A DNA stretch of 64,000 bases from Paenibacillus glycinis (lineage in GTDB: Bacteria > Bacillota > Bacilli > Paenibacillales > Paenibacillaceae): contig NZ_JAAAMV010000003.1 of the NCBI RefSeq assembly GCF_009909185.1, positions 372,001 to 436,000 on the forward strand, in the 5' to 3' direction. Under the pieces are notes generated by a model. It ran no database searches, was not told where the DNA came from, and saw nothing but the letters and a program-made list of their open reading frames with translations. How positions within the stretch are numbered: position 1 is the first letter of the stretch; each line of letters starts with the position of its first letter. A program made the translations under genes and the position numbers. Positions 55,635-63,286 of this stretch are shown in pieces.

Positions 55635-57020
55635 TTAAGTCAAAGTAGTCTGTTTGCGATAGGCTGCGCCGGGATGGCCCGCAGGCAGCCGCCGAATCTC
55701 CGATCCTAGCAGGCGTTCCCGCAAGGTCGTTTCTTCATAGTCTTCCCGGAACATTCCCCTCCGCTGCAGCTCGGGAACGACCAGCTCGATAAAATCGCGC
55801 AAGGTGTCGGGGGAGAGGATTTGGATGACGTTGAAGCCGTCGATCCCGGTTTCTTCCACCCAGTACTGGATACGGTCGGCGACCTCCTCGGGCGTTCCGA
55901 CTACGAACAAGCCCCGCCCGCCGAGCGTTCCTAACGTCTCCTTCACCTCGCGAACGGTTTGGGGACGCGGGCTTTCCTTGGTGAATTGAGCCGCGGCCGT
56001 CTGCCCGTGGTTCGTCTCCGCATAGGTCAGAACGTCATCGGGGGCATAGGCGGATAAGTCGTAACCGCTGCCGCCGCCGTAATGCGCCAATACGCCTTCC
56101 AGGCTGTAAAGCGATTGAAAACGTTCGAGCTTCTCCTGCGCCTCTTCCCGCGTTCGTCCCACGATCGCAAGCAGGCCCGTCATCAGCTTGATATGCGCCG
56201 GGTCGCGGCCGTTGGCGGCCGCTTGAGCGCGAATGTCATCCGCGTAGCGCTTCAACGCCGGGATGCTCCCGCCTCCGAGGAAGACGGCCTCGGCATGCTT
56301 GGCGGCAAACGCGCGCCCGCGCGCGGAACTGCCCGCCTGGTAGATGACCGGCGTTCGCTGGACGGAAGGCTCGCTCAAGTGCGGTCCGGGCACGTTGAAG
56401 TAACGCCCCTCATGGCGAATGAGATGCACCTTCCCGGGATCCGTGTAGATCCCCCGTTCGACATCGCGAATGACCGCATCGTCCTCCCAGCTTCCTTCCC
56501 ACAGCTTATAGCAGACGTCGAGGTATTCCTCCGCGATCTCGTAGCGTTCGTCATGGGCGATCATCTGCTCCAGTCCGAAATTACGGGCCGCGCTGGGCAA
56601 ATAGGAAGTGACGACATTCCACGCGATTCTGCCTTGGGTCAGATGGTCGAGCGTCGACATCCGTCTCGCATGCGCGAAGGGTTTCTCGTACGTCGTGGAG
56701 AACGTGACGGCGAAAGCAAGATGCTTCGTGACGAGCGCCATCGGAGGGACGACGAGCAGCGGATCGTTGCAAGGAACCTGCACCGCCTCGCGAATCGCGG
56801 TTTCCGCTCCTTGTTTGTACACATCGTACACCCCTACCACATCCGCCAAAAACAAGGCGTCGAACTTCCCGCGCTCCAGCAGCTCCGCAAGCTCGGTCCA
56901 GTAACGAATATCCGTGTACCGATGCCGGTTATTGTCCGGGTGGCGCCAGAGTCCGTGCACGATATGGCCGACGCAGTTCATCTCGAAAGCATTCAGATGG
57001 ATCTTTTTGGGCACGGTCAT
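55635..57020 (-). CDS. NtaA/DszA-type FMN-dependent monooxygenase (LLM class), second copy
   Basis: 461 residues, full length. It matches the protein of 51980-53356 through most of its length (FDALFLADVVGVYDVYKQ, TLDHLTQGRIAWNVVTSYLP, FNVPGPHLSEPSVQRTPV, SSARGRAFAAKHAEAVFLGG). It lies 11 bases before the MetI-like gene's stop on the operon map and 13 bases before the fusion gene's start, so co-translation is likely. As an FMNH2-dependent enzyme it should attack a second organosulfur substrate or a later intermediate than its paralogue. Confidence 0.9.
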   Translation of the reverse strand: MTVPKKIHLNAFEMNCVGHIVHGLWRHPDNNRHRYTDIRYWTELAELLERGKFDALFLADVVGVYDVYKQGAETAIREAVQVPCNDPLLVVPPMALVTKHLAFAVTFSTTYEKPFAHARRMSTLDHLTQGRIAWNVVTSYLPSAARNFGLEQMIAHDERYEIAEEYLDVCYKLWEGSWEDDAVIRDVERGIYTDPGKVHLIRHEGRYFNVPGPHLSEPSVQRTPVIYQAGSSARGRAFAAKHAEAVFLGGGSIPALKRYADDIRAQAAANGRDPAHIKLMTGLLAIVGRTREEAQEKLERFQSLYSLEGVLAHYGGGSGYDLSAYAPDDVLTYAETNHGQTAAAQFTKESPRPQTVREVKETLGTLGGRGLFVVGTPEEVADRIQYWVEETGIDGFNVIQILSPDTLRDFIELVVPELQRRGMFREDYEETTLRERLLGSEIRRLPAGHPGAAYRKQTTLT

Positions 57021-57031
57021 GACCGCCTTCC

Positions 57032-57697
57032 TTATAAGCGTTTATCCAATTTTCGAACGACGTAGTTCCCCGCGAACTGAAACGCCTGGACAAATAGCAC
57101 CATAATGACGATCGTCACGAACATCACGTCGGTTTGGTAGCGATAGTACCCGTACCGAATGGCAAAATCGCCGATCCCCCCGCCGCCGACGAGCCCCGCG
57201 ACCGTCGAATAGGAGAGAAAGCTCACCGTGACGATCGTGATCGCATTGGCAATCCCGGAACGGGCCTCCGTATACAACACCTTCCATACGATCTGGAACT
57301 TATTGGCGCCCATCGACTCCGCGGCTTCCACGACCCCGCGATTCACGTCCAGCAGGATCTGTTCGATGAATCGGGCGAAATACGGGACCGCATTGATAAT
57401 CATGGGAACGGTCGCGGCCGTCGTCCCGAGCGCCGTGCCGACAACCATCCGGGTGAACGGAATAATCGCGATCATGAGGATCAGGAATGGAAACGAGCGG
57501 ATCAGATTGACGAACCCGTTGAGAATCACGTAAAATCGGGGCCATTTCAAAAAGGAATTCGGACGCGTCAGGAACAAAACGGTTCCGAGCGGAGTCCCGA
57601 TCGCGACCGCGATCGGAATCGTCAAGACCAACATATACAACGTTTCCAGCAGGGCCTGAATCAGCTCGGGCCACGCGCTGCTAATATTGCTAAGCAT
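57032..57697 (-). CDS. MetI-type ABC transporter permease
   Basis: 221 residues with five to six membrane segments (the first about 12-35). The EAA loop is VVEAAESMGANKFQIVWKVL, the classical MetI form, and AITIVTVSFLSYSTVAGLVGGG follows. Its start overlaps the end of the ATPase gene by eight bases. It belongs to the methionine/organosulfur uptake family; in this operon the solute may be a sulfur compound other than methionine. Confidence 0.94.
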   Translation of the reverse strand: MLSNISSAWPELIQALLETLYMLVLTIPIAVAIGTPLGTVLFLTRPNSFLKWPRFYVILNGFVNLIRSFPFLILMIAIIPFTRMVVGTALGTTAATVPMIINAVPYFARFIEQILLDVNRGVVEAAESMGANKFQIVWKVLYTEARSGIANAITIVTVSFLSYSTVAGLVGGGGIGDFAIRYGYYRYQTDVMFVTIVIMVLFVQAFQFAGNYVVRKLDKRL

Positions 57698-58460
57698 AGC
57701 TGGCCTCCATTTCCCTTACTAGCGTAATCTCGTTCTTGAATAGGTATTTGGCGATCGGGGATTGCGGCGCGATATTCTTCTCGCGCAAGTCGAATTTCTC
57801 GACGATTTTCCCTTGCTCCATCACGGCCACTTTATTACAGATCGCTTTCACGACGTTCATCTCGTGGGTAACGATCACGATGGTGATGCCTAGATTCCGG
57901 TTGATCTCCTGAAGCGCGGCCAAGATGCTGCCCGTCGTTTGCGGATCCACCGAGGACGTCGGCTCGTCGCAAAGCAATATCTTCGGATTGCCGGCCAGCG
58001 CGCGCGCAATGGCGACCCGCTGCTTCTGTCCGCCGCTTAATTTGGCCGGAAACGCCTTGGCCTTGTCGGACAAGCCGACCATCTCCAGGCAGCTCTCGAT
58101 ACGCTGCCTGCGCTGGGCTTTGGGAACCTTGGCGATCTCCAGCGGGAAGCTGACGTTGTCGTAGACGTTCCGGTTATTGAGCAGGTTGAAATGCTGAAAA
58201 ATCATGCCGATCGACAGCCTTCTTTTTCGCAGCTCGCGAAGCGGCAGCCCGGTGAACTCCTCGCCGTCGACGATCACGCTGCCTTCGTCCGGCCGTTCCA
58301 GCAAATTGATCGTGCGGAGAAGCGTCGATTTGCCGGCTCCGCTAAAGCCGATCAGCCCGTAGATATCGCCTTGCTCCACTTCCAGCGAAGCGGAGGATAC
58401 CGCGTGAAGCGGTCCCTCCGCGGTCGCGAACGTCTTGCTAATATTGTGCAGGGTGATCAT
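57690..58460 (-). CDS. MetN-type ABC transporter ATPase without C-terminal regulatory domain
   Basis: 256 residues. Walker A is GFSGAGKST at about 38-46, the signature LSGGQKQRVAIARAL, Walker B ILLCDEPTSSVDP, and the switch His follows in IVIVTHEMNVV. Classical MetN proteins are about 340 residues, with a C-terminal NIL/ACT-like domain that binds methionine and inhibits transport; here the chain ends soon after the ABC domain. That fits a transporter that should not be shut down by methionine. It lies between binding protein and permease genes. Confidence 0.93.
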   Translation of the reverse strand: MITLHNISKTFATAEGPLHAVSSASLEVEQGDIYGLIGFSGAGKSTLLRTINLLERPDEGSVIVDGEEFTGLPLRELRKRRLSIGMIFQHFNLLNNRNVYDNVSFPLEIAKVPKAQRRQRIESCLEMVGLSDKAKAFPAKLSGGQKQRVAIARALAGNPKILLCDEPTSSVDPQTTGSILAALQEINRNLGITIVIVTHEMNVVKAICNKVAVMEQGKIVEKFDLREKNIAPQSPIAKYLFKNEITLVREMEASYA

Positions 58461-58478
58461 GATAAGCCCTCCCCATCG

Positions 58479-59336
58479 TCATTTGTTCAAATCATCCAAG
58501 ACCTCGATGGCATCGCCGTATTTTTCCTTGTAGAAATCCTTGATGGCTTGGCTCTCGTACGCCTTTTGAAGCGCCTTGATCTTGGGCGTGCCGAGCAGCT
58601 TGTTGTTCACGGCCACGATGCCTTTGTACGGCAGGTCTTTGCCGTCTTCCAGCGCCAAAGCGTCCTGCTTGGGCTTGTAGCCCATTTGCACGGCCGTCCC
58701 GGCGAACAAGAAGCCTACGTCCACGTCATCGAGCGTACGCTGGAGCATCAATTGATCCACTTCCAAGAACTTGTATTTATGAGGATTATCCGTAATATCC
58801 TTCAGCGTTGCATGAATGACGTCCACGCCGTCCTTGAGCTTCAGCAAGCCCAGGTCCCGCAGCATGAATAACGCGCGTCCGTTGTTGGCCGGATCGACGG
58901 GAATGCCGATCAGTGCGCCGTCGGGAACCTCTTTGAACGACTTGAACTTTTTCGAATAAAGGCCGGAAGGCGTGAACGTCGTGTAAAAGGCCCTGGAGAT
59001 GTTTTTAAGGCCCTGATCCTTGACGAACTGGTCGAAATACGCCTCGTGCTGAAAGGAATTCGTATCGGCTTGGCCGTCATTGACGATTTTGTTCGGTTGA
59101 ATGATGTCGTTGACGATCACGTAATCCAGCTCGTAGCCGTCTTTGGCCAGCTCCGCTTTTAAAATTTTCACGATTTCGCCGTTGAATCCCGCGTCGCTCA
59201 TCACGTGATGAATGATTTTATCCTCCGGGTTTGCCGTCGCTGCCTCGTCGTCCGTTTTCCCCTTTCCGCAAGCCGCGGCCAGGAACGCGAGCGCCAGGAT
59301 GACGATGAACAAGGTGAACCGATTTGATTTTTTCAT
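58479..59336 (-). CDS. MetQ/NlpA-type substrate-binding lipoprotein
   Basis: 285 residues with a lipoprotein signal ending at AAAC near residue 23. The NlpA fold is clear: GFNGEIVKILKAELAKDG, VNDIIQPNKIVNDGQADTNSFQHEAYFDQF, GLYSKKFKSFKEVPDGALIGIP and DPANNGRALFMLRDLGLL. It binds a small sulfur-containing amino-acid-like or organosulfur solute outside the membrane for the MetN/MetI-type pair encoded downstream. It lies 18 bases before the ATPase gene. Methionine itself is possible, but the monooxygenase neighbours point to a different sulfur source. Confidence 0.92.
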   Translation of the reverse strand: MKKSNRFTLFIVILALAFLAAACGKGKTDDEAATANPEDKIIHHVMSDAGFNGEIVKILKAELAKDGYELDYVIVNDIIQPNKIVNDGQADTNSFQHEAYFDQFVKDQGLKNISRAFYTTFTPSGLYSKKFKSFKEVPDGALIGIPVDPANNGRALFMLRDLGLLKLKDGVDVIHATLKDITDNPHKYKFLEVDQLMLQRTLDDVDVGFLFAGTAVQMGYKPKQDALALEDGKDLPYKGIVAVNNKLLGTPKIKALQKAYESQAIKDFYKEKYGDAIEVLDDLNK

Positions 59337-59381
59337 TTTTTACCGCTCCTTAAGTGAGATGAATGGATAAGAAAATAGCGC

Positions 59382-60656
59382 CTAGGACGGCGGGCCGGGC
59401 CGAACGTTGTCGACCCTCGCCGCCGGGTCTTGTTGCAGCGGCGACCCGATGCCCGTTTGCCAGGCGAATGGCGGATGCGTGCCGTTCACGGCATACTCGC
59501 CGACGATTCGTTCTTTATAGATCAGCGGATTATGGGAAGCAATCGTTCTGGCGTTGCGCCAGTAACGGTCCAGCGCTTTGGATCGGATCGTCGCCGACGC
59601 GCCCAGCGCATCGAAAATGGCTGCTACGGCGTCAAGCACGAGTCCGGCGACGACCGTCTGCGCTTGCGCGACTTCGATTTCCGCCTCGACGTTCGCGTCG
59701 TCCTCGGCATCCGCCAAGCTCCGCGCCTCGTAGGCGCGCTGCACCGATTCGGCCGCCTTAAGCACGAGCGCCCCGGCCGCGTAGGCTTGGCTATGCACCC
59801 GTCCCGCCACTTGCAGCACTTGCGGATCCTCGCTGGACCGGCCGGCGGCCGCGTGCGAATACGTTCGCCGTCGTTCGGCGATCGACGCGGCGACGTCGAT
59901 CGCCGCCGCGCGGGCTATTCCCGCCAGCGTCGACAAATGAACCATCTGGGCAAACGCCGTCGCGTACTTGGCATACGTCTCGCGCGTAAACACGTCGTCC
60001 GGTTCCACCGGCGTCTCCCGGAAAACGGTCGTGCCGCTTCCCGTCAACGTCTGACCGAAGCCTTCCCAGTCATCGACGATGTCGACGCCGCTCGCCGTCG
60101 ACGGAACGATCGCCGTCACGACGTCGCCTTGCTCCGACGTTGCGCCCACGACGATCCAATCCGCGTAAAGGGTGCCGGTGGAATAATACTTGGTGCCGTT
60201 CAATCGAAGGCCGTCCTCGCGCAGGGCCAGCTTCGTATTATAACTGCCGACCTGCGCGCTGCCGGTCTCCGTTAAGGCGTTCCCGACAATGGCGCCGTCC
60301 GCGATCCGCTTCAGCCATCGGCGCCTGCGGTCGCCGTCGGGCAAATTCAGAATGCGCTCGACGAATCCGAAATGGATTCGCAAGGCTTGCGTGACATTGG
60401 AATCGGCTTCCGACAGCTCGATCAGCAGATGGAACAATTCGGGGATCGATACGCCAAAGCCCCCCTCCTCCTCCGGAATGCGCAGCGCACCGAATCGACG
60501 CTCCTGGAGCAGGCGTATTTCTTCGTGCAGCAGCTTCCGGTTTAACTCCCGATAAACCGCGCCTTCGCGAATCCGCCGGAAGTCGGGTCTGAACCGCTCG
60601 GCCAGCTGCTCGTAACGGTCGGACGCGAATCCCCAGACGCCTTTGCTTTTTCCCAT
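59382..60656 (-). CDS. SfnB/DszC-type flavin monooxygenase (acyl-CoA dehydrogenase fold)
   Basis: 424 residues with the three-part acyl-CoA dehydrogenase fold. Seen are ALRIPEEEGGFGVSIPELF, QALRIHFGFVERILNLP, GNALTETGSAQVGSYN, KYYSTGTLYADWIVVGA, DDWEGFGQTLTGSGTTVF and a C-terminal LDRYWRNARTIASHNP. The lack of a catalytic Glu for dehydrogenation at the usual site and the LDRYWRNARTIASH end fit the DszC/SfnB/DbtC monooxygenases that use reduced flavin. It resembles the C-terminal domain of the fusion protein at 53387-55621. It lies 45 bases upstream of the lipoprotein gene and 40 bases after an attenuator-like hairpin. Substrate probably a sulfone, sulfoxide or sulfonate. Confidence 0.88.
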   Translation of the reverse strand: MGKSKGVWGFASDRYEQLAERFRPDFRRIREGAVYRELNRKLLHEEIRLLQERRFGALRIPEEEGGFGVSIPELFHLLIELSEADSNVTQALRIHFGFVERILNLPDGDRRRRWLKRIADGAIVGNALTETGSAQVGSYNTKLALREDGLRLNGTKYYSTGTLYADWIVVGATSEQGDVVTAIVPSTASGVDIVDDWEGFGQTLTGSGTTVFRETPVEPDDVFTRETYAKYATAFAQMVHLSTLAGIARAAAIDVAASIAERRRTYSHAAAGRSSEDPQVLQVAGRVHSQAYAAGALVLKAAESVQRAYEARSLADAEDDANVEAEIEVAQAQTVVAGLVLDAVAAIFDALGASATIRSKALDRYWRNARTIASHNPLIYKERIVGEYAVNGTHPPFAWQTGIGSPLQQDPAARVDNVRPGPPS

Positions 60657-60686
60657 ATCGCTCCCCCTAAAAACTGCATTTCCCGC

Positions 60687-60727
60687 AATAAAAATAAGAC
60701 CTGCATGCCTGAAGAGGCTGGAGGTCT
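60687..60727 (-). terminator. terminator or attenuator inside the sulfur operon
   Basis: On the minus strand AGACCT...GCCT pairs with AGGC...AGGTCT (60727-60697), followed by TTATTTTTATTG. It lies between the HpaB-type and SfnB-type genes, 28 bases after the first gene's stop. With only 30-40 bases to the next start there is little room for a new promoter, so partial termination setting gene dosage is likely. Confidence 0.75.
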
Positions 60728-60755
60728 CCGGTTGTCCGGTTGATCGGTTCCGTAT

Positions 60756-62210
60756 TTAATTGCTGACAGCCCCGCGCTTGGCGGAGTCTTTGATCAACTT
60801 CCAGATCGGAGCCGTCAGACTCTCTTTATCGTGATACAGGTACTGGTTCGCGAATCCCCGCACGGGATCTCCCGCGTAAAACCGCTCGTAAAGCTCATGC
60901 CGGGCTCCTAGCGGGCTTCCGACCAGATCCCAGGCAAGCTTGAACAATTGCACCTTTTTCTCCGCGCTGACCGTGGCGCCCTCGAAGTACTGGCTCATCA
61001 ACTCGGAAATCGTACCGTAGAAGTCCTCGATGCTGGAAGGAACCTGGACAAACCCTCCGCCGCCTATTTGCTGCAAAATCTCGACCGCGCGCGGATAAAA
61101 CTTCGTCCCGATGTTCCTTGCCGTATGAATGTAGGACAACTCCGGCACCAACACGCCGTTCCCGTCCACTTTGGCTTGCGTCTCGGAAGCGAGAACGAGA
61201 GCCTTCATGCAGTCGATTTGCGTGAGCAGCTCGCCGAGCTTTTCTTGGATATGCAGAAATCCGCCCACCCCGATGGCTTCCGCAATGGCAAAGGCCACCC
61301 CGGTGATAAATTCAAGCTTGGCGACGTAGCGGACGATATTTTGATGAAAAGCGAGGGCATTCGCAGTCGTGTTCGCCCTTAGCGCCATCACTTTCTCCGC
61401 ATCGCCGTACATCAAGACGCGTTCCCAAGGAATCAATACGTCGTCGAAAAAGAGAACGGCATCCATTTCGTCGTATCTGGCGCTCAGAGGCGAATCGTGT
61501 TCATTCTCGCTGGCGAACGATTGCCTGCAGACGATATGCAGGCCCTGGGAATTGGCCGGGACGATCAGGACGTGGGCATGTTCCCGGTGGGCCTGCTCCA
61601 GCTTGAGAAACGAGAAGATCACGAAATCATGCGTATAGGGGGCGCCGGTGGCAATCATCTTGGCCCCTCTCACCACGATGCCTTCGCTCGTTTCCTTGAC
61701 GACGTGCAGAAACCGCGAAGCGATGCGTTCATCGTCAAGACCGCTGGAACGGTCGATTTGAGGATCGATAATGGCCGTCGTCAGAAAGAGATCGTTGTCG
61801 CGGGCCGTTTCATAATAAGCCGCGATTTTATGGGCGAAGCCGGGATCCAATCGATCCAGCTCATTCCGCGCCGCATACCAACCGGTTATGAACGAACGCG
61901 CATAATCGGAGAGCCTGCTCATCATGCCGTTGCACTGTTTGGACCAAAAGGCAAAGGATTGACTTCGCTGGGCGAGCTGCTCCGGCGTGCGGGGTACCAG
62001 AAAGGAACTGTGCGCGTACGCCTCTCGTCCCGCGATTCGAAAACCGACCTGAGCGCGAAGCTCGGGATCATCCAGCGTATTGAAAAGAGCGCGAATCGTT
62101 CCGAGCGTCCCGCGAAAGGCAGGGTGCGTCTCCACCCGGGAAACCTTGCCGCCGTTCAACCAGACCGTTCGCCCGTCGTCCAAGCTCTTCAAAAACTCGT
62201 CGCCTCTCAC
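60756..62210 (-). CDS. HpaB-type flavin-dependent monooxygenase (4-hydroxyphenylacetate 3-monooxygenase family)
   Basis: 484 residues from GTG 62210, with a near-perfect AAAGGAGGT seven bases upstream. Family landmarks are the N-terminal EFLKSLDDGRTVWLNGGKV, RSFITGWYAARNELDRL, TTAIIDPQIDRS, GIVVRGAKMIATGAPYTHDF, and DAVLFFDDVLIPWERVLMYG. These enzymes hydroxylate or open aromatic rings with FADH2 from a partner reductase, which is not encoded here. It is first in the transcript. It could act on an aromatic organosulfur compound after desulfurisation, or have a separate role; its tie to the sulfur genes rests on position and shared promoter. Confidence 0.88.
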   Translation of the reverse strand: MRGDEFLKSLDDGRTVWLNGGKVSRVETHPAFRGTLGTIRALFNTLDDPELRAQVGFRIAGREAYAHSSFLVPRTPEQLAQRSQSFAFWSKQCNGMMSRLSDYARSFITGWYAARNELDRLDPGFAHKIAAYYETARDNDLFLTTAIIDPQIDRSSGLDDERIASRFLHVVKETSEGIVVRGAKMIATGAPYTHDFVIFSFLKLEQAHREHAHVLIVPANSQGLHIVCRQSFASENEHDSPLSARYDEMDAVLFFDDVLIPWERVLMYGDAEKVMALRANTTANALAFHQNIVRYVAKLEFITGVAFAIAEAIGVGGFLHIQEKLGELLTQIDCMKALVLASETQAKVDGNGVLVPELSYIHTARNIGTKFYPRAVEILQQIGGGGFVQVPSSIEDFYGTISELMSQYFEGATVSAEKKVQLFKLAWDLVGSPLGARHELYERFYAGDPVRGFANQYLYHDKESLTAPIWKLIKDSAKRGAVSN

Positions 62211-62269
62211 CTGTTCACCTCCTTTGTCATAACTTATAATTCCGATGCATTAACTCAGGTATTGGCTAT

Positions 62270-62298
62270 ATCTTAGCTGTCATCCGACATAGGGTCAA
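62270..62298 (-). promoter_or_regulatory. promoter of the sulfur operon
   Basis: On the minus strand TTGACC (62298-62293) and TAAGAT (62275-62270) are 17 bases apart, about 60 bases before the GTG start. Just downstream, GGAATTATAAG (minus strand, about 62240-62230) resembles half of a CymR box, the sulfur-control site of Bacillus; this is weak. Confidence 0.6.
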
Positions 62299-62299
62299 C

Positions 62300-62327
62300 A
62301 AACAAAAAGCCGGCTTCTGGCGCTTTT
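62300..62327 (-). terminator. probable terminator of the TetR-type gene
   Basis: AAAAGC (62327-62322 on the minus strand) pairs with GCTTTT (62310-62305) around an 11-base loop, followed by TGTTTG. It sits directly in front of the sulfur operon promoter, implying that the regulator and operon are separate transcripts. Confidence 0.5.
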
Positions 62328-62382
62328 CGGACATTATTTCAAGATGTGAACGATACTGCTCCTTCAATCCTACAAGAATCCA

Positions 62383-62994
62383 TTATTTGTTTGCCCTGTG
62401 ATTCATCGCTTGATAAAATCCCATCGCGGCAAGCCTGCTCATTTGGATCGCCATATAGTTCGGCGAATAGATCATGCCCTGCTTTAACCAGGATATCGCC
62501 GTTCCGCCGATCCAGAACGCCATGCTCTCGAGCAGAATGTCCAATGGAATCGGCTGCTTCTGGTCCATCCGGTTATTGTCGATTCGCAGGCCGATGGTCT
62601 GTTGGACGGTTTCGATCAGCCGCTCCTCGAAGCCGGATTCCGGCACATGCAATAAGAGGATCCGGTAGGAGGGAGCTTGCTCGGCCAAATGTTCGAACAG
62701 GAACGTAAAATACGGATCCGGCGTTTCCTGCTGCGGCACATAGGCGTGAATCTTGGCTTTTTTGCTCTCGTAAAGGGCGATCAGTTCCGCCAGCTTGTCT
62801 TTGACGATCTGTTCCATCAGCACGTATTTGTCTTGAAAATGCGCATAAAACGTAGAACGGCTAATATCCGCGGCTTCCGTAATGTCTTTGATCACGATCG
62901 AATCGAATTTCCTCTTCTCGCATAATGACAAAAAAGCATGCACGATCTGCAGCTTCGTCTTATGAATTCGGCGATCCATCCGGACCTCGGCCAT
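62383..62994 (-). CDS. TetR-family regulator (YbiH/DhaS-like with TetR_C_7 type tail)
   Basis: 203 residues from ATG 62994 (MAEVRMDRRIHKTK); a second ATG at 62979 with GAGG upstream gives MDRRIHKTKLQIVHAF, a common N-terminus, and may be the real start. The HTH is DSIVIKDITEAADISRSTFYAHFQDKYVLMEQIV. The C-terminal half (YFTFLFEHLAEQAPSYRILL, SMAFWIGGTAISWLKQGM) matches the TetR regulators common in Firmicutes. It lies upstream of the sulfur operon on the same strand and is its most likely local regulator. The open frame to 63126 lacks a ribosome binding site. Confidence 0.9.
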   Translation of the reverse strand: MAEVRMDRRIHKTKLQIVHAFLSLCEKRKFDSIVIKDITEAADISRSTFYAHFQDKYVLMEQIVKDKLAELIALYESKKAKIHAYVPQQETPDPYFTFLFEHLAEQAPSYRILLLHVPESGFEERLIETVQQTIGLRIDNNRMDQKQPIPLDILLESMAFWIGGTAISWLKQGMIYSPNYMAIQMSRLAAMGFYQAMNHRANK

Positions 62995-63181
62995 GCGAAC
63001 CACGCCTTTCTGATAGAAGTCATACAAATTCTTATATGGTGTATGAAAACGGACATATTCAGTAGATTTGTTCAGATTACAGCTTTTGTTAAATGTTATC
63101 ATAACGAACAAATCAAAGTTAATCAATCGGAATTATAGATTAAACGATCGCCGAGGACACCGGCTTTTCATTCCCGAAATG

Positions 63182-63224
63182 AAAAAAAGCCAGTCGGATC
63201 AAGGGTTTGATCTGGCTGGCTTTT
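63182..63224 (-). terminator. terminator of the ABC-2 permease gene
   Basis: Arms 63185-63202 and 63207-63224 form a stem of about 18 bp including wobble pairs. On the minus strand the stem runs into a T stretch (63188-63182). It lies 63 bases after the stop codon at 63287. Its GCCAG...GATCAA core resembles the terminator at 50882-50917. Confidence 0.9.
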
Positions 63225-63286
63225 AAATATGAACCATTTTTATCGATAACTCCGACGACGAGAGGAACAAACTTCCAATACGGGGA

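Noticed and set aside
62211-62382. Possible SAM (S-box) riboswitch upstream of the sulfur operon
   Set aside because: The leader after the promoter is only about 60 bases and shows none of the conserved S-box helices; the same holds for the gap before the MetQ-type gene.
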